From contig PYIU01000008.1 of assembly GCA_003415625.1 (NCBI GenBank), positions 1,488,001-1,552,000 of the forward strand: DNA of 64,000 nucleotides. Reading direction: 5' to 3'. The notes beneath the pieces were generated by a model. The model worked only from the letters and a program-made list of their open reading frames with translations, did not search any database and was not told where the DNA came from. The position numbers and the translations under genes are program-made. Source of the DNA: Aquanectria penicillioides. Lineage: Eukaryota > Ascomycota > Sordariomycetes > Hypocreales > Nectriaceae. Positions within the stretch are counted from its first letter, which is position 1. Each line of letters starts with the position of its first letter. Positions 1-12,800 of this stretch are shown here, in pieces.

Positions 1-1
1 G

Positions 2-277
2 CCTCATACAATCTCCGAGCCCCTGCCAATTAGGAACGCGGCCTCTGGGGCCGGCAGACAGAATGCTCTGCGAGACAGCCGTACGCCATCACCACCCGGC
101 CTCACGAATGGTACAGAGGGACCCATTACTCCGAGGAATAATGCCGGGCCCTGGGTCTTTGACGGAAGTGCTGGACGTAACCCCGATCTGACGAACGCCG
201 AGATGCGCAGCCTTGATGCCGCTGCTGACCTGGACGTAAACGGACACCTTGCCAGCGATGATTCAGCTTCCCGGTAG
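2..277 (+). CDS. 3' end of an unidentified gene (C-terminal tail, partial)
   Basis: An open frame runs in from the left edge and stops at TAG 275-277, giving the last 91 residues of a protein. The tail is rich in Pro, Ser, Gly, Asn and Asp, with a short ordered-looking stretch (TPRNNAGPWVFDGSAGR) and an acidic end, so it looks like a disordered C-terminus. There is no membrane segment or recognisable catalytic motif. The opposite strand is also open for 118 codons, but its product is basic and low-complexity and looks like a shadow. I do not recognise the family. The upstream exons lie outside the window. Confidence 0.5.
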   Translation, partial: PHTISEPLPIRNAASGAGRQNALRDSRTPSPPGLTNGTEGPITPRNNAGPWVFDGSAGRNPDLTNAEMRSLDAAADLDVNGHLASDDSASR

Positions 278-1515
278 GAGTGGGCGGCCAAGGGATACCG
301 AGGGTGACTTATTGCGCCCTTTCTTTTTTTGCATAGACCAGTCCACACCGACGTTGGCATTCGTTGATTTTATCCTACTCGGGGCGCACAAGGGCGGAAC
401 TATTATTTTCTGACACTCATGGCGACGGCGCCCCTTTATTTTGCCTTTCCTCCTGGGGGCCACCACATCATGCAAAGCACAGGCGTTGGGGAGTTTTTTT
501 TGATGTCATTCATTTTCAGCTCCTGATCTTGTTCCTGGTGAAGGAGAACAACTACTACGGACCGGACAAGGGCGAGATTTGCCCTGGGATTAGGGATGCA
601 AAGGCTCTGTTTTTGGACATGGCGGTATAAGCGATCTTGTAAACGGAAGACTGCCCTGGATTGTTTGGGTTTCAGAGCACTGGTAGATAACTTGGCATAT
701 TATATATCACGACTTTTAGTCGTGGTCGTTGTGGAAATGGAAGGCTGATAATGAGATGGACTGCACATATAAATACCACATCGATTCATTCTACCATGCA
801 ATTTCAATGATCCACATTCCTCCCAGGTTTCATGATGAGACAAACCCAAGACTTAAGCATCGCTAATACCTATGGAGCATCTTAGCAATCCATGATAGGT
901 GCTAGTCTAAACTAATAGTAAACATATTGAACCTGTCTCCTTGTTGGATATTTTTCTCTGGGTGGGAAATAGGCTAGTTGAGGAACCTTGCCCAAGGAGC
1001 ATCTGGCTGCGATGTATGGGTCTATTGCTCGCGCACAAGCCATTGGAAGTATAGAACCTAAAGTACTACTTGCTTCGGCGATGGGGCACCTCTAGTTTTT
1101 GCTGAGGTGCTATGGTTCAATAGTGCCTCATTCTTACCCCAGATAGGGTTATGGATCATGTCGAAGATCGTCTTCGTAGCACTTGTGGCCTCCCGGTTCA
1201 TTTATATTAAAGTGATTTCGATGAAATTGCTTAGCTTATTTTTAAGGAAATTGAAGATCTACACTTAGAGCCCGTGGTAGAACACCACTGCTAAAGCAAT
1301 CCAAGAAAATATAACCTTCACAGAGCTTGGCTGCCATCCTGTGCGCACCACTCAAGACACGATATTGAAACTAAGGGTGTCAAAATTTGCCTTGAAGCTC
1401 TCCTCGTTTTTCAATTGGCACATTTGAGTACCGATGCTCTTTAGATTTTACAATTGGCCCTTTTTTTATTCCAAAATAAGGATCAGGCTGAGCTGGGCTG
1501 GTCAGCTGAATTGGC
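278..1515. other. intergenic, no gene seen
   Basis: AT-rich sequence with only short open frames, none showing a domain. It holds the 3' flank of the partial gene and leads into the NLR pseudogene. Several homopolymer T/A runs are present. I see no RNA gene or repeat unit here. Confidence 0.5.
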
Positions 1516-3715
1516 TTGGATGACGGTAAGTTGAACCTCATCAAAAACCTCATCCGGTTCAAGAAATCTATTCACTATTCTAGCGATTTTCATGCCTCAA
1601 ACTATAGGGCTTACGGTATCCCAAAACATTTGGCCTTTGACCCTTGTGCCTCAGACCGAGCCTTTGTTGACCCTCTCCAAGGAACCGCAGTAGGCTTGAC
1701 GCTGGCGACCAAACGACTGATCGCCTCCCAAATGGCAGAAGCGGTGGGCCTCGTGGTCGCCAGTGGCCAGTTCATCGAACAGAGATCAAACTTATTCAAC
1801 TTTGCAAGAAACTTTGTGATAAGCTCCGTGATGCTCCTGATGAAAAAAGCTCATAGAGAGAAGAAATCAGCGGACTTCAGGCTGTACTCATGAAGATCAC
1901 AAGCTGCCCTGCTCTACAAAAAGAAGGTCTCGATCAGACAATCCAGCAATTCACGGCAACCAGCAACGACCTAGGTGCGATACTGGATAAGAGTGACTTT
2001 TCCAAGACGGATTCGCTCGGACACAAGGCGTGGAAGGCCCTCGGAGGCCTGGCAAAGGATGGCGACATACAAATCCTCTTTACCAAAATCGAGAGGTTGA
2101 AATCGGCCCTGAACATTCGCATCGACGTGGCGAACTTGTAAGCTGTTGTGTCAAAATCTGATGTATAGGAGAGAAGTTGCTAAGAAGGACACAGAAGCTA
2201 CATGTACCAAACATCAACCCAAGTCAGGTCTCTCATGACGAGAATCCAGGAGCATTTTGAATCGGGAACACTCGAAAAGCAATGCATTCAAGCTCTGTTT
2301 GCGACGGATCCAATTAGTGACCGAGAAGAAATCACCAGGACCAAAGGACATAGAGCACCTGGTACCTGCGAATGAATAACCGACACCGAACAATACCTCT
2401 CATGGGATGCATCCAACTTTGGCCTTTTGTGGATAGGCAAAGGAAAGACTTCCATTTCAATCTTTCTCACACAGCTATTGGAGGCTTCGAAGCCCAAATC
2501 TATTGTTCTTTCATTCTTTTGTGACAACTAAGTCGCGACTCGAAACACAGCGGTCAATGTGGTTCGAGGTTTCATGACACAGTTGATCATACACCGCCCT
2601 CAATTGATTTCATGCATCTTACCTACGTGGGAGATGCAAAAGGTGAGTGTATTTAATGAAGACTCCTTGGAAAGTTTATGGCGCATCTTTATGAGCATGC
2701 TGGAGGCGTTGGGACGAACGAGGTCTACTGTCTCATTGATGCCCTCGACGAGTGCACCGAGTCCCCAATTTCGTCACTATTGTTCAAGATGAAAACCCCT
2801 TTTGACCCGAAAAGGACCAGACTCGTCAACAAAAACTTCATGGCCATTATTATCAGTCGCGAACAACCCCAAGAGATTCCCGCAGAGCTCTCGGGGTTCC
2901 CCAATATCAGGCTGAATACAATGAGGAGCGATGTTGAGCTCTACATATCAGCCCAAGTTGTGGCCGTGCTTATGTGGGTAGTTTTGGCCGCTCGTCCTCT
3001 GGCAGTCGCCGAGATTTGTGAGGCGATAGATGTCAAACATACGGAGAACCTTACACGTGAACGAGTATGCATTGGGTATGTGAAATCTTGTGGATACTTG
3101 CTTCAGCTCCCTAGGTCTAGCAAGGCGTAATACAATGAAATACACACCGTATTTGAGACTTTAGAACTCGAATGTCATGAAGCATACCCAAGGGAAGCCC
3201 GACATGGCAATTTGAGAATCAACCTCTTGTACCAGAGCGTCAAAGATTTTCTCCTTAGGGATGATATACTACTAAAGGGTTGGGTTGGTAATAAGGAGGG
3301 CATCGGCATCAAATGAGGACATGAGATAATCACAACTCGGTTCATTTCTGATCTTTTGGCTCATGAAACACCACAACTAGACGCTCAACATTTTCTGCTA
3401 TTAGATCCTACGCGTCTTCTCATTGGACTCACCATATTTTACAAATGGAAAATGACTGCAACTGAGATCAGTGATAGGGGTATGGTCCGGTGAGGATATA
3501 CCGGAGAATGTACTAGGTCAGATAATAAATTTGCAGAGATTAATTTGTATCATTTGGTTGTCCATGATAAGGAATGATCATTATCTGGGTGAAGAGCACC
3601 TGGAGCTGGTTGTCGCTCTGCCAAATGGGGCAACCCCACACGGCACGCTACTCTGGGGCATTCTGGAAGTGCATTATGTCATGTGCAAAACCCCGGCACC
3701 GAGATGATCCGGCCT
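1516..3715 (+). pseudogene. decayed NACHT-domain NLR (STAND NTPase) pseudogene
   Basis: Pieces of a fungal NLR follow one another in the right order but in broken frames. About 1890-2141 is an N-terminal helical segment. About 2200-2390 carries the pre-NACHT linker (TDPISDREEI, then GTCE followed by TGA where family members have Trp). About 2410-2530 has LLWIGKGKTSISIFLTQLLE, a Walker A region lacking the usual extra glycines. At 2678-3130 is the Walker B core CLIDALDEC, then ISREQPQEIP and the ARPLAVAEICEAI helix. About 3150-3300 holds the LLYQSVKDFLLR segment typical after NACHT. Stops, frame changes and an apparent deletion between YISAQV and VLMWVVLAARP rule out a working protein. Intact relatives act in non-self recognition and programmed cell death. 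The N-terminal 1516-1893 part is assigned by position only. The family call rests on remembered motif order. Confidence 0.75.
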
Positions 3716-3881
3716 ATCGCCGAACCGATACCGCGCTTTCCTGTGCTCGGGGTTGGTGGCTAATTTTCTAGCGGGAGTCGCAAACTTGATTTGACTCGAG
3801 GCATTGCACTGCACTGCACAGCACCGCACCGCATTGCTGCAGAGCCATCATCACTCAGCCGGGTCAGCAGCGCTATCAACC

Positions 3882-5650
3882 ATGTTGCGACAATTCAGCG
3901 CACAGTTGGCCTCAAGAGTCCGCGCCCCTACCAGGCGCCTCTTGGGACAGACGTCCAACTTTTCGCTGTCTGCCCGGAAGTCCCTGGCTCAGCATGCCCA
4001 GGTAAGGAAAACCAACGAAGGCCTCTTTCGTCATGCCGAGGCAGAAACACTGATTCCAGGGCCCAGATCAACACCGATAAGCTCGACAACGTCACAACCC
4101 TTCCCAACGGCCTTCGCGTCGCTTCCGAAGCTCTCCCAGGGTCCTTCGCCGGCGTAGGTGTCTACGTCGAGGGTGGATCCCGCTTCGAAAATGAGTCCCT
4201 CCGTGGTGTCTCCCATATCATGGACAGACTCGCCTTCAAGTCCACCTCCAAGCACACCGCCGACGAGATGCTCGAGCAGGTCGAGGCCCTTGGTGGAAAC
4301 ATCCAGTGCGCTAGCTCCCGCGAATCCATGATGTATCAGGCCGCTACCTTCAACAACGCTGTGCCCCAGACCGTCGAGCTCCTTGCCGACACGATTCGCG
4401 ACCCTCAGATCACCGAAGGCGAGGTTGCTGATCAGATCGAGACCGCTCGATACGAGATCCGCGAAATTTGGAGCAAGCCCGAGCTGATCCTTCCCGAGCT
4501 CGTCCATACTGCGGCTTTCAAGGATAACACCCTTGGAAACCCCCTTCTCTGCCCAGAGGAGCGGTTGGGCAGCATCAACCGCAACACTGTGCAGATGTAC
4601 CGCGACCTGTTCTACCGCCCCGAGCGCATGGTTGTGGCATTTGCCGGTGTTGAGCACAGCACTGCTGTCGAGCTGACCCAGAAGTTCTTTGGTGACATGG
4701 CCAAGACCGAGCCAGTTTCCCAGACCGGTTCCGAGACGAGTGAGAGCGAGCTGTCAGATGGCGAAACAAGCACCTCAGCTCTCTCCTCATCTTCCTCTTC
4801 CTCTCCAAATCTCCTCTCTAAGATCCCTTTCTTCAAGAATATCTCCACCTCTGCCGCCAAGAACGCCGCCGTCCTCGACCTGCCGCCCTCCCAGCTCGAT
4901 ATCCAGCGACCTTCCCACTACACTGGTGGCTTCCTTTCTTTGCCTCCTCAGCCCCCTTCTCTGAGCGGCCTCCCTAACTTCACTCACATTCATGTTGCAT
5001 TTGAGGGCCTCCCCGTTGCGTCCGAGGATATTTACGCCCTTGCAACTCTACAGACCCTGCTCGGCGGTGGCGGCTCCTTCTCTGCCGGCGGTCCCGGCAA
5101 GGGCATGTACTCACGCCTCTACACCAATGTTCTCAACCAGTACGGCTGGGTTGAGTCGTGCGTCGCCTTTAATCACTCCTACACCGACTCGGGTCTCTTC
5201 GGTATTTCCGCTTCATGCCTGCCCGGCCGCACTTCTGCCATGATTGACGTCATCTGCCAGGAGTTGCGCTCCCTCACCCTCGACTCCGGTTTCTCTAGCC
5301 TCCAGGAGCAGGAAGTGCTCCGGGCCAAGAACCAGCTTCGTTCTAGCCTGCTCATGAACCTGGAGAGTCGCATGGTCGAGCTTGAGGACCTCGGCCGTTC
5401 CATCCAGGTCCACGGCCGCAAGATCCCTGTCCACATCATGTGCGACAAGATCAATGCTGTTACCGTCCAGGACTTGCGTCGTGTGGCTAGCATGGTTGTT
5501 GGTGGCAAGGTCAAGAACCCTGGCCAAGGCAGCGGAGCTCCTACTGTTGTTCTTCAGGAGGCTCAGGCCTACGGCGTCAGCAACCACACCATGTCCTGGG
5601 ATCAGATCCAGGACCGAATCGAGAGCTGGAAGCTTGGCAGCCGCTCTTAA
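3882..5650 (+). CDS. MAS2: mitochondrial processing peptidase alpha subunit
   Basis: Exons 3882-4001 and 4067-5650 (65-nt intron, GTAAGG...CCCAG) give 567 residues, normal for fungal MPP-alpha. MPP is the matrix heterodimer that removes presequences from imported precursors; the alpha subunit binds substrate. Residues 1-40 are rich in Arg and Ser and poor in acid, as expected for a presequence. The M16 core follows: NGLRVASE, GVSHIMDRLAFKST in place of the HxxEH zinc motif of the beta subunit, and the glycine-rich substrate loop GGGGSFSAGGPGKGMYSRLY. A serine-rich insert sits in mid-protein (about 4730-4830). The start at 3882 is the ATG that opens the presequence; longer upstream frames run through promoter repeats (GCACTGCACTGCAC near 3804-3820). 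It converges on the hydrolase gene downstream. Confidence 0.95.
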
Positions 5651-6505
5651 TCAATTGATGAGTCAGTGCTCAGGGCTACGCTGTTGCCCCTGGACCTCGA
5701 CGACGATAACAATATGTAACCGTATTGGGGGAACTAATATTTCCTAATGACGGGATTTAGAAAGCCTCGTGAGCCACCACACCACTCAATGCCGTGAGTA
5801 ACGAATAAGCAAAAAGGAGGAGTTGTATTATATATTTTTTGTACAGCGTATATTGGACAGGATGAATGAACGGCCGTGGCGTACAAGAGGCGGCGAGCTT
5901 AACGCAAGACACTTGACTAGGGATGACGGTCAATGGTGATGCGGGGAACGAAAGAGTGGTTGTAACAGTTGGCTGTAACATCTGGTGTTCCGTCTGTAAA
6001 ATATGGACACATGGAAAGATCTCTCTTTGGGGGCGCTATTGTCAAACAAGGAAAATACAATAGAGATGGATGTACGACACATGATGTATGTACGAAACAG
6101 CGGGCAGAAAGAAACTATCCTTGACATACATGGCTTTCGGACTGGGTGACATGATACAACCATGATTGCCTAATGCTACCTAGACCTCAATGTGGATGAA
6201 CAAGCACGTTTTGACAACACCTACATATTACTGTGCACGGAGAAAGCTCTGTACGAAAGAGTACGGATATTGTTCGTCTTGGTGATTGATCTGGGTTGAA
6301 TACAGTTTGTAACCAAAAAACTCCGAGTGTTCCCAACCCCCCGGCTGATTGTTGATGAAAAATCTTGGTCATCTACCTGTACGCTATGCGCCCGATATCC
6401 CTTTCCTTGTCCCATAACGCTTAAAAAACATGATATTCCCGCTGTAGTATAATTCTAACCATAATGATAGATTTCCTTTCCTGTATAAGGTCATGAGTGT
6501 GATCG
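5651..6505. other. intergenic between convergent genes
   Basis: 3' flanks of the MPP-alpha gene and of the YML020W-like gene. AT-rich with only short frames and no domain; presumably untranslated regions and polyadenylation signals of both genes. Confidence 0.5.
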
Positions 6506-9252
6506 TTATAACTTCGACCGAACCGCTTCAAGTCGATACTTTACGTCCTTGAGCGCCTTGTTGGTAGGCTTCCAGTCGTCGAACTGACGCAGGAGCTCAT
6601 CCGCTTCCGCATTGAGCTCCGTCCTCACAAAGTTCTCCTCCAGTAGGCCACGCATGATCCAAGGTAGAACATACGGATTGGGGGAGGTGAGGGGTCCCTG
6701 CTGTGGAGCGATGTCGCATGGAGGCGGGGACTGAGATGGTGCCGTCTCGAGAGCGTGTGAGATGGCGAGGTCGTAAACTGCATCGTCAAAGTAGATACGA
6801 GAGTGACCTGCGCCGGAGTAGAGGGAGCCGGCAAGGGGGACGGAAAGCTCGCGAATGAGACCGTGATCGGATACTCCTAGATTGCGAAGCTTGAGGGCAA
6901 AGCCCACTAAATGAGATATGAAGTCAGGGGCGTGGACGCGGCCATCGATAAAGACGGCGCGGTAGATGTAGGGGTGGGTGGCGGGAGAGTAGACGGCGGA
7001 CTGAAATAGGACATGTTAGGGTCAAGTTCAAGAGAATATGGGACATATCTTACCTCCATGGGAACCAGCTGGTCATCAATGCTACCAATGAAGGTGATGC
7101 GAGCCCCGTACTCGAGAACATGCTTGAGGGACACCTCGAATCGCTTGGAATTTGCGCTTTCTGGGTTGCCAAAGTCCCAAAGCTCAGCTGCTGAACCCAT
7201 CAAAAGACTGGATTTGATATCTGGGAACGGCCCCAGAGCGACACCAGCCATGGCACAGACTCCGATTTTGGCATTGGTGATGATGCCAAGGTCAATCAGC
7301 TTCTCTAGAAGCATGATACTCACTGGCACACCTTGAGAGTGGCAAGCAATAATGATGAGGTCCGCGCTCCGGATGTGCTCAATCCAATTCAACATGAGCT
7401 TCCATAGATTATCCACCCGGTCCTTGATCTTGCCCTCACCCTCGAGGGCTACCTTTTCGATCTCGCAGTCGCCACATCCGTGATCCTCAGCCCATCGGCG
7501 GATGGCTTCGGCGCAAAGAGTCGCGAATCGAAGTGAGGTGCCGGTAGGTTGACCGATCATGGGCCGGAGATAACTGGCTGGGAAGAGACCATGGATGCCG
7601 ATGGCGATGGCCTTTTGAATCTTGGGAGGGTCTTTCAGCCGGAGGACATGGTTGACTGGTGGTTGTTGAGTTCGAAGCAGGAATTGCGTGATCTGTCTGA
7701 GAATGGATGGATTTTCCTTCAACTGGTAGGTGCTCGAAAATGATGGAAGAAGTAAATTGTTTGGGAGTTTTGTCGAGGTTTCAGACTCGGCGATGGATTG
7801 ATTCGAAGAATCAACTTTGGCACCTGGCGCATTGGGCATATGAATATCTTGCGTTTGGGGCACCGAACCGACGGGGGTTGAAACCCCCGACAGAGCAGGG
7901 GAAGGAGGATCGAGATCCATAGACCGAGGACGAAGCCTTTTGGTCTTCCGCCAGGTTGACCTGCCTCCCGGTTGAATATCCTTTGGTTTGGATCCCCCTT
8001 TGGTGCCTTGGATGGGGACTGTGACACATCGCATTCTTCCATGGGCTTGGGATGAGCTTCAGATCGCTCGCCCATAACTGCAATCTCTCCAGACTCCGGA
8101 GCCGTCGGGTTACCTTTGATCTTGGGAGAGTCCCGGGACCAGAACCCCCAAGTGGAGCCGGCCTGCGGAGCGGGTTCGTGCTTGTGGAGAGGCGGTGCAT
8201 CGGTCATGATCACATCGTCGGAGGGCGGTTCCGGTGTTGCCTCTGGTTGGACGTCTGGCGAAGGATCCGTTTTTACAGATTGATTTGTCGAAGAGGTCCA
8301 GAAACCAAACCAAGATGTTGCAGGTGCACTTTTCGCTATCTGTGGTGAGGAGGGTTCTGGCGATACGGTTTGTCCAGGAGGGGTGACGGGCCGAAGCTGT
8401 TCGGTCTCCTTGGCGGGCGGCTTTGTAGGTTCCTTTGCGAGCTCTTGTAATGGGTCTTGTGATGGCTCCTTCGATGGTTCTTTAATCAACGTCGCTGATA
8501 CATCGGCCATCTCGGGTGTATAGGGAGTGGCCGAGGCCTGTGTCTCGGTGGAATGGCTTCTGGCGAACCACCCTCCGAGCCATCCTGACGATGTTGTTGG
8601 GCGGGGAGGGGTAGCTGTGATGGGAGTCGCCTCGGCGTCCAGCTTGTCATCATCCCTGTGGCTCTGGGGCTTCGGGGCTTCGGCAGGTGGTGGTATCTCG
8701 GGTTCGAGACTCGGTACCTCCATCTGCGGAGTGTCTTTCTTCGTAATCGCGTCGGTGGCCTTGGTTTCGGGGATTTTGGGGAGCCCTCGCATGCTTCCAC
8801 TCGTGCTGTAGAGGCTGGCAGAGTCGTCGCCCTTCTTAGATTCGAATCGACTTAGATCAGGTGCTTTGCTCGACCTGACTGTGCCGCCTAGGATGTGCTC
8901 TTTGGCCACTGAGGTGGAGGCTGCAGCCTTGGGTGGTGCTGGCCAGGACCCGTACCAGCTTTTGGCTTTCCGGATCTACCAGGGTGCATGTTAACCAGAA
9001 TGTACCGAGGAAAGAAGTTGCGCAATGGATGAGAACGCGTACCTGGTGCTGTTTCTCCTGCTCGGAGAGCGCAGCAGCGCTGCCGGTGGCGCGTCTTGGG
9101 GGAGACATTTGCTGATCGCTGGAGGAGCGCACTGAGGCCGCTGGGGCCTGGGATAGTGACGTAGGATTAGTGGATGTTGGGGCGGCAGTTGGGGAGTTGG
9201 ATTGCTGGGCTTCCGCCGGGTTATGGCGCGCCCTCTTGCGCGGAATCATCAC
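6506..9252 (-). CDS. YML020W-like alpha/beta hydrolase
   Basis: First exon 9252-9043 (70 codons, donor CAG|GTACGC), second from 8975, last exon 7000-6506 after a 53-nt intron (7001-7053). The N-terminal half is disordered (Pro, Ser, Glu). The C-terminal half is the YML020W domain: GIHGLFPASYLRPMIGQPTG, nucleophile elbow IIACHSQGVP, acid GSIDDQLVP, and His in DGRVHAPDF, a complete Ser-Asp-His triad. The yeast homologue has no well-defined role. Between 8040 and 7850 the reading frame moves by one: the upstream frame runs through SEAHPKPMEECDV and the downstream frame through STWRKTKRLRPRSMD. A 65-nt intron (8025-7961) would reconcile them and give about 853 residues; 59- and 113-nt introns also fit, and all have weak donors. 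The gene is divergent from RRP5 across 575 bp. Confidence 0.85.
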
Positions 9253-9827
9253 GAGCAGAGAGCGGAAAAAGGAGCGTCCATGGAAGAAGCCCAGGTTTGC
9301 GGTTCGACTACGCGGCCCGAAGTCTCGATGTCATAGATGTGGATGTGGATGTAGGAGAGGACAATGGTTAGTCCAGCCTCAGGTCGGGTCCAGGACGAAC
9401 TCACTCAGGCACTCGCATTCATGTGTTAGTGAGTTAGTCGGCATTGCTTACAGGCCACCGGAGCCGGCCATGGCACTTGTAGGGGTTGCCTGCAGTGCAC
9501 GCTTCACACGCCGCCCACGCTGCTGCCGGCTTATCAGCCAGCCCCTCCAGTAGCGGCCGAACACGGCTTAGTGCGCCACGAGGGACAAGCTGCTGGGCAC
9601 AGGCCGGCCCCAGGCACCCAAGAAGCATCGCTTCTGTCGCAAACGGTGGTCCAGCCTGCCGGGTGTCTCGGAACCGGGAAAACCTGTGTGCTATCTTATC
9701 GATAACGCACTTATCGCTGTCCCGCTGCGCTGCTGGAAAAAAAATTCGAGCCCATGATTTTCTAGGTGCGCTCCCACCCACTCTCTGAAGCGACGCAGCA
9801 GATGGTGTTGCGCCAGCACTTTTGGCA
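9253..9827. promoter_or_regulatory. divergent promoter, YML020W-like gene and RRP5
   Basis: 575 bp between two start codons facing away from each other. It contains paired GATA-type sites (TTATCGATAA at about 9696-9705 and TTATCGC nearby) and a purine tract ending in AAAAATTCG (about 9735-9747) that resembles the RRPE element of ribosome-biogenesis promoters. These assignments are by eye only. Confidence 0.4.
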
Positions 9828-12800
9828 ATGAGCAACCTCAAAAGAAAGGATGCCCCCGGAGGCAATCCTCCTTCCAAATCGGCAAAGAATACAAAGGAGG
9901 CGAGACCCTCGAAAAAGGATGTCTCCGCCAAGGATGCGAAAACCGTGACCAAGTCCCCCAAGCCCAAGAGGAGCTCCGACGGTGCTGAGAAGGGCCCCGT
10001 TGTCTCGCTCTTGAAGGATGAAGAGCCAATGTTCCCTCGTGGCGGCGGCAGCATCCTGACTCCGCTGGAACATAAGCAAATTCAGCTCGAGGCGAAGGCC
10101 GACGCTCTACGCGATGAGGAATTCAACACTGGCGGCAAGGCCCTCACCAAGAAGAAGCGGAAGAATGCCATGAAGACCGACAAGAAGGGCGAGAAGAGCA
10201 AAGAGGCGACAGAGGAGAATGTCAAGGTCGAAAGTCTCAGCTTCAAGGTAGGCTCTGACAGTGAACAAGAAAACTTACCTGAGAATCATCACTCACATTG
10301 ATCTGCAGAAACTTGTCAAGGGCTCTCTGGTCCTCGGCCAAGTCTCACGAATCAACAACCTCGATATCGAACTCGCCCTCCCCAACAACCTTATCGGCCA
10401 TGTTTCAATTGTGGCTGTTTCCGAGCAATTGACTGAACGACTGCAAAATGATGCCGTCGAAAATGACGACGACGAAGAGGAAGACTCATCAGACGAAGAT
10501 GACATCGATCTGAAGTCCATCTTCACAATTGGACAATATCTTCGAGCTTACGTCGTGTCTACTGTAGATGAGTCTGCCACTGGGAAGAAACAACGACGAA
10601 TCGAACTTTCTCTGCGACCCGCCGAGGCCAACACCGGACTTGAAAAGGACGACGTGGTAGCCAACAGCACAGTCATGGCTGCAGTTGTTAGTGTCGAAGA
10701 TCGAGGATTTGTCATGGACCTAGGAATTTCTGGCCTCAACGCTTTCCTTGCGCGAAGTGAGGTTGACTCCAAGATTGACGAGCAGCGACTGCAACCCGGA
10801 GCTGTTTTCCTTTCCCAGGTTACCGCCAAGGGCGCCAATGGCAAGATTGCCCAGCTCACCTTGCAGCAAAAGAAGCTTGGAGACCCCAAGGCCGTCCCCG
10901 CTGATGCAACCACCATCAGCGCCTTTCTTCCCGGTACCATCGCCGACGTCCTTGTCTCTAACACTGATCGCCGAGGATTTGCTGGAAAGGTTTTGGGATC
11001 CCTCGACGTAACTGCCGACTTGATTCACTCTGGCGTCGGTCCCGTGGGAGTCAGCCTCGAGTCAACGTACAAGATTGGTTCAAGGGTCAAGGCTAGAGTT
11101 ATTTGCAACTTCCCTACCGCCAAGGAACCCAAGCTTGGAATCTCGCTGCTCCCTCACATCACCTCCCTGGCGCAGAAGCGCCCGACTAAGTCGACAGACT
11201 CCAAGAAGCTTCCCACCGACGTGCTCCCAATCTCATCTTTGGTCGAGAAGTGCACTGTCCGCCACGTTGAGGGCGAGATTGGTCTATTCGTTGACATTGG
11301 AATCCCCGGCCTGAGCGGATTTGTTCACATTTCCAGAGTCAAGGATGGCAAGGTCGATGCCCTGTACGAATCAAGCGGTCCTTACAAGGTTGGATCTGAG
11401 CACAAGGGACGTGTGATTGGATACAATGAGCTGGATGGCATTTTCCAGATCTCCCTCGAAAAGACAGTCTTGGAACAGCAGTACCTACGACTAGAAGATG
11501 TTCCCATTGGTGCCGTCGCCACCTGCGACATCGAAAAGGTTGTTATTGGCGAAACTGGAGTTAACGGATTGATTATTAAAGTTGCCGAGGGCATCAGCGG
11601 ATTTGTCCCTGAGAACCACCTTGCCGACGTTCGCCTCCAACACCCCGAAAAGAAGTTCCGACAGGGTATGAAGGTGAAGGCTCGAGTTTTGTCCACCAAC
11701 TTGCCTAAGAAGCAGATGCGCCTCACCCTCAAGAAGACCCTGGTCAATTCGGAAGCACCCATCATCCAATCATACGACGATGCTAGCGTTGGCATGCAAG
11801 TTCCTGGCACCATTGTCAAGATTCAGCCCGCCGGTGCCTTTATTCAGTTCTTTGGTGCGCTGAAGGGCTACTTGCCAATTTCTGAGATGAGCGAGGCCTA
11901 CATTCGTGATCCCACCGAACATTTCCGAGTTGGGCAGGTTGTTAGTGTTCACGTTCTTGATGTCGACCCCGAGAAGAGGAGGCTCGTTGTGTCTTGCAAG
12001 GACCCCTCTGCTTTCGGCCTGGACAAGCAGAATGCACTCAAGGCGTTGAAGTTGGGAGACATTGTTTCTGCCAAGGTCTCGCAAAAGACAGAGGACCAAG
12101 TCTTTGTTGAGCTGGAGAGCGGACTGAAGGCAATCCTGCCTATTGGCCATCTGACTGACAAATCAACCTCGAAGAACCAATATGCCCTCAAGCGAATCCC
12201 TGTGGGCCAGACTATCCCCGACTTGATGGTCATTGACAAGCAAGAGAACCGCCGATCCATCATCCTCACACAGAAGCCAAGCCTTATTGCCGCCTCCAAG
12301 AACAATAACCTCCTCACTCACTTCGAAGATGCCAAGGAGGGCAAGGTGGTTGCTGGATTTGTACGAAACATTACTGCCACGGCCATTTTTGTCCAGTTTG
12401 CTGGAAACCTGAATGCTCTGCTGCCCAAGGCTCGACTCTCTTCTGAAGCACAGTCCCAGCCCGACTTTGGATTCCACAAGACTCAATCCATCGAGGTTAA
12501 GATTGTCTCTACTATCCCTGACCTGCAGCGAATCATGGTCGCCCCCGCCGACTATGATGAGAAGTCCGGCTCTGGCAAGAAGACAAAGGCGGATATGAAG
12601 GCTCCCACTGACGACCTCACATTCGGAACCATCACGGAAGCCAAGATCACATCCATCAAGGACACCCAACTTAACGTACAGCTCGTGGACACTCAGACGC
12701 AGGGCCGAATTGATGTCTCGCAAGTCTTCGACTCTTGGGACGACATCCCTGACCCCAAGGACCCTCTCGACAAGTTCCACAAGAAGCAGGTACTCAAAGT

